Below are positions 42,747-49,994 of a DNA stretch of 49,994 nt, piece after piece (the first letter of the stretch is position 1; every line of letters begins with the position of its first letter). The position numbers and the translations under genes were made by a program. This DNA comes from Geomicrobium sp. JCM 19038. GTDB lineage: Bacteria; Bacillota; Bacilli; Bacillales; Marinococcaceae. Location: NCBI RefSeq assembly GCF_000698125.1, contig NZ_BAXA01000020.1, forward strand, positions 1 through 49,994. The letters are read 5' to 3'. Below the pieces are notes generated by a model. That model had not been told where the DNA came from and did no database searches. It saw only the letters and a list, made by a program, of their open reading frames with translations.

Positions 42747-43271
42747 ATGGAAAAAGCGACATTTGCTGGTGGTTGTTTTTGGTGTATGGTTGGCCCGTTT
42801 CAAGCACAAGATGGCGTCACCAAGGTGAGATCTGGTTACACAGGTGGTCATACAGAAGATCCAACGTATCGTGAAGTGTGTAGTGATACGACCGGTCACG
42901 TTGAGGCAATTCAAATTGACTTTGATCCAGGTGTTGTAAGTTATGATCGGCTTCTAGAAATCTTTTGGATGAATATTGACCCAACAGATGCTGATGGCCA
43001 GTTTAACGATCGTGGAGATTCGTACAAAACGGCAATTTTTTATCATAGTGATGAGCAAAAAGATTCAGCAGAAAAATCACGTACCCAGCTTGAAAAAAGC
43101 GGTCCTTTTGAAGGTAAGGTTATTACTCCAATTGTTCCAGCGAAGGTTTTTTATGATGCAGAAGAAGAACATCAAGATTATCATTTAAAAAACCCATTTC
43201 ACTATCAACTGTATAAAAGAGGCTCAGGTCGAGCAGGATTTATTAAGAAACACTGGGGGAATGAATCATGA
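42747..43271 (+). CDS. msrA: Peptide methionine (S)-S-oxide reductase
   Basis: Repairs oxidised methionine (S form). 174 residues with catalytic GCFWC (Cys10, Cys13), [31 protein letters not shown] and [20 protein letters not shown] 42747 follows GAGGAGGTTATTTCGTC type sequence. Overlaps msrB by four bases (ATGA), so the two are translationally coupled. Confidence 0.95.
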   Translation: MEKATFAGGCFWCMVGPFQAQDGVTKVRSGYTGGHTEDPTYREVCSDTTGHVEAIQIDFDPGVVSYDRLLEIFWMNIDPTDADGQFNDRGDSYKTAIFYHSDEQKDSAEKSRTQLEKSGPFEGKVITPIVPAKVFYDAEEEHQDYHLKNPFHYQLYKRGSGRAGFIKKHWGNES

Positions 43272-43702
43272 GTGAAAAAAAAGATTTAAAAGAGCGGTTA
43301 ACTGACATCCAATACAATGTTACGCAACATGATGCAACAGAGCCTCCTTTTCAAAATGAGTATTGGAATCATTTTGAAGAAGGATTATATGTGGATATCG
43401 TCTCTGGTGAGCCGTTGTTTACGTCTAAGGAAAAGTTTGAATCAAGCTGTGGCTGGCCGAGTTTTACGAAGCCAGTTGAAGAAAAAGTGATTAATGAGAA
43501 ATTGGATACAACTCACGGCATGCGTCGTACAGAAGTTCGAAGTAAAGAAGCAGATTCACATTTAGGCCATGTATTTCCTGATGGACCAGGACCAGAGGGT
43601 TTGCGTTATTGCATTAACTCAGCAGCCATTCGCTTTGTTCCTTACGACCGATTAGAAGAAGAAGGTTACGGAGCGTTTAAAGCGCGCATGGATTCAAAGT
43701 AA
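43268..43702 (+). CDS. msrB: Peptide methionine (R)-S-oxide reductase
   Basis: Partner enzyme for the R form, 144 residues. [12 protein letters not shown] (resolving-type Cys61) and the catalytic Cys115 in [15 protein letters not shown] are present; the zinc-binding CxxC pairs of some MsrB proteins are absent, as in B. subtilis. The stop overlaps the next start (TAATG). Confidence 0.94.
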   Translation: MSEKKDLKERLTDIQYNVTQHDATEPPFQNEYWNHFEEGLYVDIVSGEPLFTSKEKFESSCGWPSFTKPVEEKVINEKLDTTHGMRRTEVRSKEADSHLGHVFPDGPGPEGLRYCINSAAIRFVPYDRLEEEGYGAFKARMDSK

Positions 43703-44595
43703 TGGAACGTCTAGAACAGAAGCGTCTTCATTTTTTACAAGATCAACAAAGCTATCTTAATCATTATCATTTATCAAAAGTTGCAGAATATGAACAAACT
43801 GTTGTACGTGTGGAACAGGTAGACGTAATTGTTCATTGGTTTACACCAGAGTCATACGACGACACGCTCGTTTTTATACACGGGTATATGGACCACAGCG
43901 GCGCGCAAGCGCCGTTTTTTACAAAAGCAGTAGAACATGGTCTACGTGTCATTGCAATCGATTTACCAGGTCACGGATTATCGTCAGGTGACCGCTACGC
44001 TGTACATTCTTTTGATATTTATGATCAAATGTTGGGGTTACTGTTAGAGCAAATACAAACGGAGAATCGCAAGAGACCGTTCCTACTCGGTCATAGTACC
44101 GGTGGAGGTATTATTGCTCACTATATATTAAAAAGAAACAATCCGTATGTTTTGCATCCGATCCTCGTTTCCCCGCTAGTCAGAACGATGAGTTCACTAG
44201 TCATGAAAGTCGGGCAACCGCTCGTTCAATTGACGTCAGAAGAAGTACCCCGGAAATTTCGGCATAATACAGGTGATGGTCACTTTGCGATGATGCAACA
44301 AAAAGATCCGTTGCAAAGCGATCGAATACCGATCGCTTGGGTCAAAGAAATGCTAAGTTGGGAAAAGAAATTTCTATTCAATCAACCGAGTCAAAAGGCA
44401 GTTTCTATTATTCAGGGCACAGCTGATAAAACGGTCGATTGGAAACATAATTTATCGGTTTATAAACAGAAGTTTCCAAACTCAAACCCAATTTTAATTG
44501 AAAATGGTGAACACCAGTTACTAAACGAGGTAACACCTATTAGAGAAATGACGTACAGTCAGATCTTTCATATTGTGCGGCAGTTTCAACAATAA
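43702..44595 (+). CDS. Alpha/beta hydrolase (monoacylglycerol lipase-like)
   Basis: 297-residue serine hydrolase of the lysophospholipase/monoacylglycerol lipase group. FIHGYMDHSGAQAPF (oxyanion His-Gly), IDLPGHGLSSGDR, nucleophile elbow GHSTGGG, acid Asp in GTADKTVDW and His in ENGEHQLLNE. Its start overlaps the msrB stop, so it is in the msr operon; this suggests a role under oxidative or envelope stress (inference). Cytoplasmic, no signal peptide. Confidence 0.85.
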   Translation: MERLEQKRLHFLQDQQSYLNHYHLSKVAEYEQTVVRVEQVDVIVHWFTPESYDDTLVFIHGYMDHSGAQAPFFTKAVEHGLRVIAIDLPGHGLSSGDRYAVHSFDIYDQMLGLLLEQIQTENRKRPFLLGHSTGGGIIAHYILKRNNPYVLHPILVSPLVRTMSSLVMKVGQPLVQLTSEEVPRKFRHNTGDGHFAMMQQKDPLQSDRIPIAWVKEMLSWEKKFLFNQPSQKAVSIIQGTADKTVDWKHNLSVYKQKFPNSNPILIENGEHQLLNEVTPIREMTYSQIFHIVRQFQQ

Positions 44596-44627
44596 AAAAA
44601 GAAGCACTCTTATAAAAGTGTGCTTCT
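44593..44627 (-). terminator. Terminator of the FbpB-like gene
   Basis: Stem AGAAGCAC / GTGCTTCT (44600-44607 with 44620-44627). The A run at 44593-44599 gives a minus-strand T run; on the plus strand it could weakly end the msr operon. Confidence 0.75.
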
Positions 44628-44636
44628 GATCAAAGC

Positions 44637-44795
44637 TTACGATAAAGCTTTCTTATTATTTGACTTTTTTAAACGTCTGAGTTGGCGATCTTCAACGCGC
44701 TTTTCAATCGCGTTAAGTAGGTCAGCGTCTCTCTCAAGATCTTGTTTATTTTGGTCGACTAGTTCATTAAAAGAAGTTCTAAATGGTCGTCGCAT
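44637..44795 (-). CDS. FbpB-like small basic protein
   Basis: 52 residues: MRRPFRTSFNELVDQNKQDLERDADLLNAIEKRVEDRQLRRLKKSNNKKALS. It matches the Fur-regulated basic protein B family (R-SF-ELV-NK-L--D---L--IE-R-E----RL). In B. subtilis FbpB assists the small RNA FsrA in iron-sparing regulation. ATG 44795 follows AAAGGACGGGAAAC; the longer frame upstream is leader. No Fur box is visible; instead a sigma-B type promoter lies upstream. Confidence 0.75.
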   Translation of the reverse strand: MRRPFRTSFNELVDQNKQDLERDADLLNAIEKRVEDRQLRRLKKSNNKKALS

Positions 44796-44859
44796 GTTTC
44801 CCGTCCTTTTGAATAGATTCATTGAATAGGTAATTTGTAAAGTTACCTGTAAGATCATT

Positions 44860-44884
44860 TTACCCTATTTGCAAAAAATTAAAC
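44860..44884 (-). promoter_or_regulatory. Sigma-B type promoter of the FbpB-like gene
   Basis: On the minus strand GTTTAA (plus TTAAAC 44879-44884), 13-base spacer, GGGTAA (plus TTACCC 44860-44865). Eleven of twelve positions match the sigma-B consensus. An AGGTAA / TTACCT inverted repeat (44828-44848) follows in the leader. Confidence 0.65.
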
Positions 44885-45016
44885 ATTGATAAATTGTTAC
44901 AATTTAGCGAAGCGTACAAGAATGGACAACATTTGTGAAGAATCGTGAAATATAGAGCGGTTTCGATGTATAATATGGAAAAGCAAAACAATAATTTGAA
45001 CGATGGAGGGATCAAC

Positions 45017-45412
45017 TTGTCAAAAGAAGGAAAAAAATGGACAGCGTGGGTAGTCATCGGTGGAATTGCAGCTTTTGTTGCGTATATAATTTCGAATAAG
45101 AAAACACGTGAGAAAACGATCGGTTACGTTCGAGAAGGTGCTCAGTTTATCGATGAGACCGGAAAGTTTGTAAAAGAGAACCAAGAAGAGATTCGATCAT
45201 TAATTAAAGATACGAGCACGAAAGTAAATACACTGGTTACCGTTGCAAGCTCAGAGATTGAACAAATTGCCAAGCACACATCACACTTAAAAACGACAGC
45301 AACGGACCTCATTGATACTGCAAAGTCAGCGGCAGAAGAAATTAAACATCAAAAGAACATCGAAGATGATCAATCTACTCCCGACAATTTAACGTACTTG
45401 GACCCAAGATAA
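45017..45412 (+). CDS. YtxH-like membrane-anchored stress protein
   Basis: About 131 residues from TTG 45017, six bases after GGAGGG. One membrane helix (about 8-27, WTAWVVIGGIAAFVAYIIS) is followed by KKTREK and a long helical, amphipathic tail (EGAQFIDETGKFVKENQEEIRSLIKDTSTKVNTLVTVASSEIEQ). This is the plan of the YtxH group of general stress proteins. Placement in that group rests on layout more than on exact motifs. Confidence 0.6.
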   Translation: MSKEGKKWTAWVVIGGIAAFVAYIISNKKTREKTIGYVREGAQFIDETGKFVKENQEEIRSLIKDTSTKVNTLVTVASSEIEQIAKHTSHLKTTATDLIDTAKSAAEEIKHQKNIEDDQSTPDNLTYLDPR

Positions 45413-45418
45413 AAAGAT

Positions 45419-45443
45419 GTTTATTCCATACTACGAGCGGTAA
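45419..45443 (+). promoter_or_regulatory. Possible sigma-B type promoter of the VLRF1 gene
   Basis: GTTTAT (45419-45424), 13-base spacer, CGGTAA (45438-45443), about 38 bases before the start. Partial match to the sigma-B consensus. Confidence 0.35.
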
Positions 45444-45480
45444 TAAGTACAGTACGTTATTGCTGTAGGAGGAATAGAAT

Positions 45481-46275
45481 ATGTCACTTATAGAAGAATT
45501 AGATCAACTACAACAGGTACAAGACAAAGAAGGAACATTAACAATTTACTTGAACACCGATTTTCAAGATCAGAAGCATCATCGAGGCGAATGGAAGATT
45601 CGATTGAAGAATGGCCGAAAGCGACTGATAGAATACGCAGAGAAGAGCGAAGACGCTGATTCAGTGAAGAAATTAAAGAAGCGACTTGAAGAAGTCGAGT
45701 CATACATCAATGACCAACAAGCGAATATGCAAAGAGGTTTAGTGATTGTAACGACGGCTAATGGGGATGTGTTCTCTGCCCATCTACTGCAAGTACCAGT
45801 TGAAACATCGTTTCATTGGGAAGAAGAAGCTGAGCTTGAACAATTGAACGAGCTTCTGAAATCTTATCCACAAACAGGCATTATCGTCACTCAGAAAACC
45901 GATGTTACGTTTATTGATACAGCGCTCGGTGAAGTTCGTGATTCGTTTACGTTTAGTTGGGATTTCGAAAACGATGATTGGGTTCAACACGATGCGGGAC
46001 ATGCAAGTTCACCGAACGGTGCCGATACGGCAAATGACGAATTCGACCGCCGTTTTGAAGAGAACATGCAACGTTGGTATAAAAAGCTTGCTCCAGTCAT
46101 TATTCAAGAAATGAAGAAACGCGAATTAAATGGTGCATTCTTCGTTGGCAGTAAGCCGATGATTGGGGAACTTACTCAACATTTCTCATCAAACCATATT
46201 CAAGGTAGAGTTGAGAAGAATCTTGGTTCAAAGTCAGTGAAAGACATCGTGTACACGGTATTTAAAGAAGCATAG
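45481..46275 (+). CDS. VLRF1 family aeRF1-type release factor homologue
   Basis: 264 residues. The pattern TLTIYLNTDFQDQKHHRGEWKIRLKNGRKRLIEY at the N terminus, QRGLVIVTTANGDVFSAHLLQVPVETSFHWEEEAELEQLNELLKSYPQTGIIVTQKTDVTFIDTALGEV in the middle and EFDRRFEENMQRWYKKLAPVI fits bacterial proteins annotated as VLRF1 family, related to the archaeal/eukaryotic release factor eRF1 fold. Such proteins are thought to act on stalled ribosomes; this member is untested. ATG 45481 follows GTAGGAGGAATAGAAT. Confidence 0.75.
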   Translation: MSLIEELDQLQQVQDKEGTLTIYLNTDFQDQKHHRGEWKIRLKNGRKRLIEYAEKSEDADSVKKLKKRLEEVESYINDQQANMQRGLVIVTTANGDVFSAHLLQVPVETSFHWEEEAELEQLNELLKSYPQTGIIVTQKTDVTFIDTALGEVRDSFTFSWDFENDDWVQHDAGHASSPNGADTANDEFDRRFEENMQRWYKKLAPVIIQEMKKRELNGAFFVGSKPMIGELTQHFSSNHIQGRVEKNLGSKSVKDIVYTVFKEA

Positions 46276-46291
46276 ACTTACTCAAATGAAT

Positions 46292-46448
46292 TTGTGAATG
46301 TGACCGAGACAATTGTATTATAGAAGAAAAGTGGCCAATCATATTCATGATTAATAATTAGAATCTGCTTAGGTTTTACTTGATGTTTCTTAACACTAAG
46401 CATTAACCTAAAAAATGGAGAACCGTTTAATACGGTTCTCCATTTTTT
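46292..46448 (+). ncRNA. Candidate small RNA
   Basis: TTGTGA (46292-46297), 18-base spacer, TATTAT (46316-46321), then about 120 bases without a credible frame, ending in a very strong terminator (46410-46448). Inside are the inverted arms TTAGGTT (46369-46375) and AACCTAA (46405-46411). The terminator may instead only close the VLRF1 transcript. Confidence 0.35.
46410..46448. terminator. Strong bidirectional terminator
   Basis: 16-bp perfect stem AAAAAATGGAGAACCG / CGGTTCTCCATTTTTT (46410-46425 with 46433-46448), 7-base loop. Confidence 0.9.
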
Positions 46449-46704
46449 AGCCAAGTGATCATTCACATGGAAATTCATAAATTGCAATGCCATAAGGACT
46501 TGTACCTACAGGCAGGCTAGCCTTGTCGTAGGTTGATACGTAGCTACGACTTATTTCGACGGGGTTAACGGCATCAATGGTTAGAGAAAACTATTAATGA
46601 CCGTAATCAAGCCAGGAAGCGGATTGTAATATGTATCGATGGCTATCTGTTGAATAAGGACCATCTATTTAAAGTAGTGTGAGAGGATTGAGTTGGGGAG
46701 TTTT
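46449..46704. other. Gene-free stretch, possible remnant of an element
   Basis: No credible gene on either strand. It holds a 10-bp palindrome AGGCTAGCCT (46517-46526), the arms GTCGTAG / CTACGAC, and an open stretch without start codon (46569-46679) reading WLEKTINDRNQARKRIVICI then DGYLLNKDHLFKVV. This looks like a decayed gene end, family not recognised. Confidence 0.4.
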
Positions 46705-46754
46705 AAAAAAGAAGCAGCTTCCAAAGTCCTCACGTTCAACTTTGGAAGCTGCTT
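46705..46754 (-). terminator. Terminator of the MTHFS-family gene
   Basis: 15-bp stem AAGCAGCTTCCAAAG / CTTTGGAAGCTGCTT (46712-46726 with 46740-46754), minus-strand T run from A 46705-46710. Its TCCAAAG core resembles the terminator at 113-148. Confidence 0.85.
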
Positions 46755-46812
46755 TACTACTAAGCGTTACTACTTTTTAATTCTTTTAACTCTCTAAGAA
46801 TAGGCATCTCAT

Positions 46813-47475
46813 CTAAGTCTCTTCGCTGACGATCGACCAATCTATGCCGGTAGACTTATGGCTTTCCTGAACTTCGATGATCCGTTCATTTGTTATGACA
46901 TAGTCCATTGAGACATCGTAGTGTGCGCTAGGAAGAGAAGATTCAATGAGCTGTAACTCATGAATGGTCGTTACGACAGGGATCGCTCGGTTACCGATTT
47001 CACGGATAATACCGTACTCCCGATCTGCAAAACCCGCGCCTTTCCCGATGCGATGACCGCCAAAGTCGACAGCAACAGAACCCATGAGCATAAGATCAAT
47101 TTCGGGTAGCTTATGGAGCGGAGTGACTTTCCCGTAATTATTCATATGTTTTAAGCTAGCAGCTTTTCGTTCCTCACCAGTCGGTACTGTACCAGGGAGG
47201 ATGACGACAAATCCGTCTTTTAGCCTTGGTGTAGGAATGAGTAACGTTTTTTGATCTTTAATTACTTGTGCTCGAATCGGCAATTGAGGCGAGTCATGAT
47301 TCACTTTTACGACATTTGCCTCTTTATATATGGATCGTTGAAACAGTTGCTCTGCTGCAGCTTCTGCTCCTTTGAAATTTGGGATCCTTCCTTCGAGTGG
47401 AAATGGAAAGCGACCTGCTTTTTGTTCAGTAAGGTCGGTCCAGATTTTTTCACGTATCGCTTGTTTTTCGTTCAA
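46813..47475 (-). CDS. 5-formyltetrahydrofolate cyclo-ligase (MTHFS) family protein
   Basis: 220 residues from TTG 47475, one base after the YihY stop, with GGAGAG upstream; an ATG at 47493 would overlap YihY. MTHFS-fold features: KQAIREKIWTDL at the N terminus, KTLLIPTPRLKDGFVVILPG in the middle and the nucleotide-binding VDFGGHRIGKGAGFADREYGI followed by VTTIHELQLIE. It is the longer, divergent branch (often with IPNFKGAEAAAEQL) rather than the classic YqgN enzyme, so activity on 5-formyl-THF is uncertain. Confidence 0.82.
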   Translation of the reverse strand: MNEKQAIREKIWTDLTEQKAGRFPFPLEGRIPNFKGAEAAAEQLFQRSIYKEANVVKVNHDSPQLPIRAQVIKDQKTLLIPTPRLKDGFVVILPGTVPTGEERKAASLKHMNNYGKVTPLHKLPEIDLMLMGSVAVDFGGHRIGKGAGFADREYGIIREIGNRAIPVVTTIHELQLIESSLPSAHYDVSMDYVITNERIIEVQESHKSTGIDWSIVSEET

Positions 47476-47476
47476 A

Positions 47477-48292
47477 TTAGGTCTCTCCTTCATGCTTATG
47501 AACATTGATTCGTAACGCATTTAACTGTGCGCCAAGTAAAATCATTAATCCAGTTAGGAAAAACCATACCATAAGACCGATAATCGTGCCTAGACTACCG
47601 TATATAATCGAGTAGTCATTGTACTGGTTATAAAAGGAAAACCCTAGTGAAGCAATCTGCCAACCAATCGTTGCGAACAGGGCTCCTGGCCATGTGTCTC
47701 GCCAACTAATTCGCTTACTCGGTACAATCGTGTACAAAATAATGAGCACAATCCCAATAACAAGTACGCTAATGGACCAACGGACCACGGACCAAAACGG
47801 TGCTAGCCAGCTTTCAACACCTAATGTGCTAAAGATGAATTCCCCAATCGGTTCTCCAAAGATAGGAAAGAGAAGAGAAACGAGTAGTGCAGTAAGAAAT
47901 GAAACAACAAGAATTGAGCCGACTCCAACCATTCGCTTTAATGACGGGTGGGGGAGCTGATAAGCTTTGTTTACAGCACGAATGACCGCAAAAGAGCCGA
48001 GAAACGTTAGCCAAACTGTCGCGATCGAGCTAATACTTAATACGTTCACACGTTGATCAGTAAAGATGTCGTTTAATGTGGATTGAATAAACGAGTAGAT
48101 CTGATCTGGAATATACGGTGAGATAAGTTCAAGGAGTTCAGCGGTTCCAACTGGAAAGAAACTAATAATATTTAAAATAACAATGAGCAAAGGAAAGAAA
48201 GCTAACAAAAAGTAATAAGCCATTTGAGCAGCAACATCAAATAACCTCTGCTCCCACGTCGTTTTGACCATTGCTACGATCAGTTTGAGCAT
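47477..48292 (-). CDS. YihY/virulence factor BrkB family membrane protein
   Basis: 271 residues with about six helices. Family pattern: AAQMAYYFLLAFFPLLIVILNIISFFP near the N terminus, VWLTFLGSFAVIRAVNKAY, ILYTIVPSKRISWRDTWPGALFATIGWQIASLGFSFYNQYNDYSIIYGSLGTIIGLMVWFFLTGLMILLGAQLNA. Function not established (once misnamed RNase BN). ATG 48292 follows GAGGAGAAATTGA. The next gene starts at its stop. Confidence 0.9.
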   Translation of the reverse strand: MLKLIVAMVKTTWEQRLFDVAAQMAYYFLLAFFPLLIVILNIISFFPVGTAELLELISPYIPDQIYSFIQSTLNDIFTDQRVNVLSISSIATVWLTFLGSFAVIRAVNKAYQLPHPSLKRMVGVGSILVVSFLTALLVSLLFPIFGEPIGEFIFSTLGVESWLAPFWSVVRWSISVLVIGIVLIILYTIVPSKRISWRDTWPGALFATIGWQIASLGFSFYNQYNDYSIIYGSLGTIIGLMVWFFLTGLMILLGAQLNALRINVHKHEGET

Positions 48293-48350
48293 TCAATTTC
48301 TCCTCACACGATAATTTCTTGGTAGTTTGAACAATTTTGTAAGATCTCAA

Positions 48351-49732
48351 TCATTGCCAGTCTTTTCTTAGGTAAAACACAATCGGTATGCTGATGGCAA
48401 GGCAAATTGCTACGATGATATATACTTCTTGAATTGCAACGAGTCCAGATTGAAGTTCATCAGAAGTTGTTACAAGATGTGAGTTGCGTCGACTTTCATA
48501 AAGGATCGATAGCAACACAACGCTAATGACCTTCATCATTTGGCGCGCTACATTGTTAAACACAGAGCCTGCAGATACGTGTTCAGCTGGTAAGGCGTTT
48601 AAACCAGCTGTAGTGACCGGAGTATTAATAAAACCGTTCGCAATTCCGTGAATCACGAGCAACGTAATGAGTAAAGCAACACTTGTCGTATTAATTGAAA
48701 AGGCGAGAATAAACGTCACAACTGTGATCGTAATAACACCAATCATAATGACAGGATAAGGACCTTTGCGGTCTAGAAGGCGACCTCCAATTGTCATAGA
48801 GATCCCCATGCTAACGCTTGTGGAAACAGTAACAATCCAGCGTATAATGCTGATTGTCCATACACTTCTTGAATAAGAATGGGAATGAGAAGTAAGACAG
48901 AGAACATAGCCGTAACACTGTTAATAAGGATGAGTAAACTTGCAGAGAAGACAGTGTTTTTAAGTATTGAAATGTCTAGTAATGGTTCAGAAGTCCGTAA
49001 TTCGTGGACGACAAAAAGTCCGAGTAATACTATTCCACTAAAAATGAGTAGATAAACATACACTCCCGCGTTCGTTTGAAGTGCATCGATTCCAATTAAC
49101 GTTCCTAATATCCCGCCAGTTACGAATAAAAAGCCTAACCAGTCGAATTGACGTCGTTCTTTTTGTGCGTCCTCTTGTAAAAACTTAATGGCGAGTAGTA
49201 AAGAAATAAAGGCAGTAGGAATGTTCATAAGAAACAGCATGTGCCAAGAAAAGAATTCAAGTAATAAGCCGCCAATTGTAGGTCCGATCGTTGGGGCGAT
49301 CATAACTGCAACACCCCAGACCCCCATTGCAAAACCCCGTTCTCCTTTCGGGAATTTCTGAAAGATCATGATCATTGCAATTGGCATGATCAACCCGCCG
49401 CCGATTCCTTGAACGAGCCTAAAGGCAATCATGCTTGCAAAATCCCAAGAAAAAGCCCCTGCTAAAGAAGAAAATAAGAAAATAATCGTCCCTGTAAGAA
49501 AGATTGCTTTACTACCAAACCGTTTTGCCAAGTAGGTTGAAACAGGCATAATCAAAGCCATACCTAAAGCAAACGCTGTAATAATCCATTGCCCAGCAAC
49601 GGCTGTAAGTGCATAAAAACCCATAAAATAAGGCAATGCAACATTCATCAAACTATTGTTTAAGACGACAGTAAAGCCAGCAAATAACGTTGCAGACAAG
49701 ACGCCCCACTTAGATTTTTGTGGATCACTCAT
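48351..49732 (-). CDS. DHA2-type MFS efflux transporter, frameshifted as given
   Basis: Drug:proton antiporter, about 460 residues when repaired. N-terminal frame (48794-49732): LNNSLMNVALPYFMGFY, WIITAFALGMALIMPVSTYLAKRFGSKAIF (motif A), QGIGGGLIMPIAMIMIF and GVAVMIAPTIGPTIGGLL. C-terminal frame (48351-48809): GISMTIGGRLLDRKGPYPVIMIG and NTPVTTAGLNALPAEHVSAGSVFNNVARQM. A missing base near 48809 (minus strand GCATGGGG should be GCAATGGGG) separates them. Start ATG 49732, nine bases after AGGGG. It is more distant from the 12.5-15.3 kb pair than those are from each other. Confidence 0.88.
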
Positions 49733-49785
49733 CAATTCCATCCCCTAAATATTCGAGTAACGAAGTATTTAATAAAATAAAAAAT

Positions 49786-49809
49786 ATTCTCTTTATTATA
49801 GCAGAGAAT
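49786..49809 (-). promoter_or_regulatory. Promoter with palindromic operator ahead of the MFS gene
   Basis: ATTCTCT (49786-49792) and AGAGAAT (49803-49809) form a 7-bp inverted repeat whose 10-base centre holds the minus-strand extended -10 TGCTATAAT. A repressor bound here would block the promoter. No regulator gene is inside the window next to it. Confidence 0.5.
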
Positions 49810-49852
49810 TTGTTATTGGACTATTCGTCAGCCGTACTCATTTGATCATAAA

Positions 49853-49884
49853 GAGCACCTAGCTTTGCGTTAGTCTAGGTGCTC
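49853..49884. terminator. Hairpin, possible terminator from the right-hand neighbour
   Basis: Ten-bp perfect stem GAGCACCTAG / CTAGGTGCTC (49853-49862 with 49875-49884), 12-base loop; only weak T tracts. Confidence 0.55.
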
Positions 49885-49933
49885 GTGTATAAATGTTGCA
49901 TTGTGACTATATTTGGTGTGCCTTAAATTTACT

Positions 49934-49994
49934 CTTCTCTCGCTAGACGGACCGACAAGCTGTTGAGCGACAGCGAGCGTTTGTCTGGCGACAG
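49934..49994. repeat. Structured repeat-like sequence at the right edge
   Basis: Contains CTCGCT...AGCGAG, GACAA...TTGTC and GCTGT...ACAGC inverted arms and two copies of GCGACAG. No frame. It is cut by the window edge, so its full form cannot be seen. Confidence 0.4.

Noticed and set aside
44796-44900. Fur box for the FbpB-like gene
   Set aside because: No GATAAT-type inverted repeat can be found; only a sigma-B type promoter is visible.
46278-46493. Minus-strand frame of 71 residues
   Set aside because: It runs through the strong terminator hairpin, has no ribosome site and shows no family-like pattern.
46660-46700. Group II intron 3' end (GTGTGAGAGG resemblance)
   Set aside because: No domain V hairpin, no reverse transcriptase remnant and no 5' GTGCG boundary nearby; the match is a short string only.
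113-46754. Similar TCCAAAG...CTTTGGA terminators at both ends as flanks of one mobile element
   Set aside because: Only the core is shared, loops and outer stems differ, there are no target duplications, and the interval holds core metabolic genes.

Overview
The window looks like chromosome of an endospore-forming, low-to-moderate GC Bacillaceae, most likely an alkaliphilic or halotolerant relative of the Alkalihalobacillus/Halalkalibacterium group. This rests on strong AGGAGG-type ribosome sites, spore coat genes (CotF-like and CotY/CotZ-like, the latter with a sigma-K type promoter), ytvI, sigma-B type promoters, an RNase H1 of the layout known from Bacillus halodurans, and an ectoine uptake operon. 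There are no rRNA or tRNA genes, no CRISPR array and no intact insertion sequence.

Layout. 1-5.4 kb: a tandem repeat at the left edge, a TAXI-type TRAP transporter operon (binding protein, DUF1850 protein, fused membrane subunit) and ilvD, all on the minus strand. 5.5-9.8 kb: a GntR-controlled 2-methylcitrate cycle operon (mmgD, mmgE/prpD, mmgF/prpB) for propionyl-CoA disposal. 9.9-11.5 kb: trhO and a nitroreductase. 11.5-15.4 kb: a TetR regulator with two tandem DHA2 efflux pumps. 15.4-18.3 kb: a flavin reductase, then kbl and an SDR-type threonine dehydrogenase (threonine to glycine). 18.3-24.7 kb: cell envelope and stress genes, the DUF1659-DUF2922-YvrJ trio, RarD, LysE, a YcgG-cupin fusion and a CotF-like coat protein. 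24.7-27.7 kb: cstA, a small Cys-Cys-ending protein and an ArsA/Get3 ATPase in one minus-strand operon. 27.9-34.9 kb: a cold shock protein, the ehuBCDA ectoine ABC transporter, thiM, a CotY/Z protein and several small proteins. 35-40.8 kb: isocitrate lyase, a 3D-domain wall protein, ytvI, and a ureohydrolase paired with a lipoate ligase. 40.9-46.3 kb: small membrane and acidic proteins, rnhA, msrA-msrB-hydrolase, an FbpB-like protein, a YtxH-like protein and a VLRF1-type release factor. 46.3-46.8 kb holds no convincing gene but has terminators, a possible small RNA and possible element debris. 46.8-49.7 kb: an MTHFS-family protein, YihY/BrkB and a third DHA2 pump.

Seven genes (TRAP membrane subunit, ilvD, mmgD, cstA, a RimJ/RimL-type acetyltransferase, an 86-residue membrane protein, the third MFS pump) are interrupted by single missing bases, nine events in all. 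Most fall in runs of two or three G or C. The reading frames on both sides remain fully conserved, and ilvD has three deletions that cancel out. This pattern is best explained by sequencing or consensus error, so I describe these as probably intact genes with damaged sequence.

The most interesting possible systems are: the cstA / Cys-Cys-tail protein / ArsA operon; a fused YcgG-cupin protein that keeps an internal ribosome site; a strong hairpin set between the Shine-Dalgarno sequence and the start codon of the threonine dehydrogenase; a ureohydrolase whose first Asp in the second metal motif is a Cys; and a lipoprotein made almost wholly of Asp, Glu, Gly and Met repeats.
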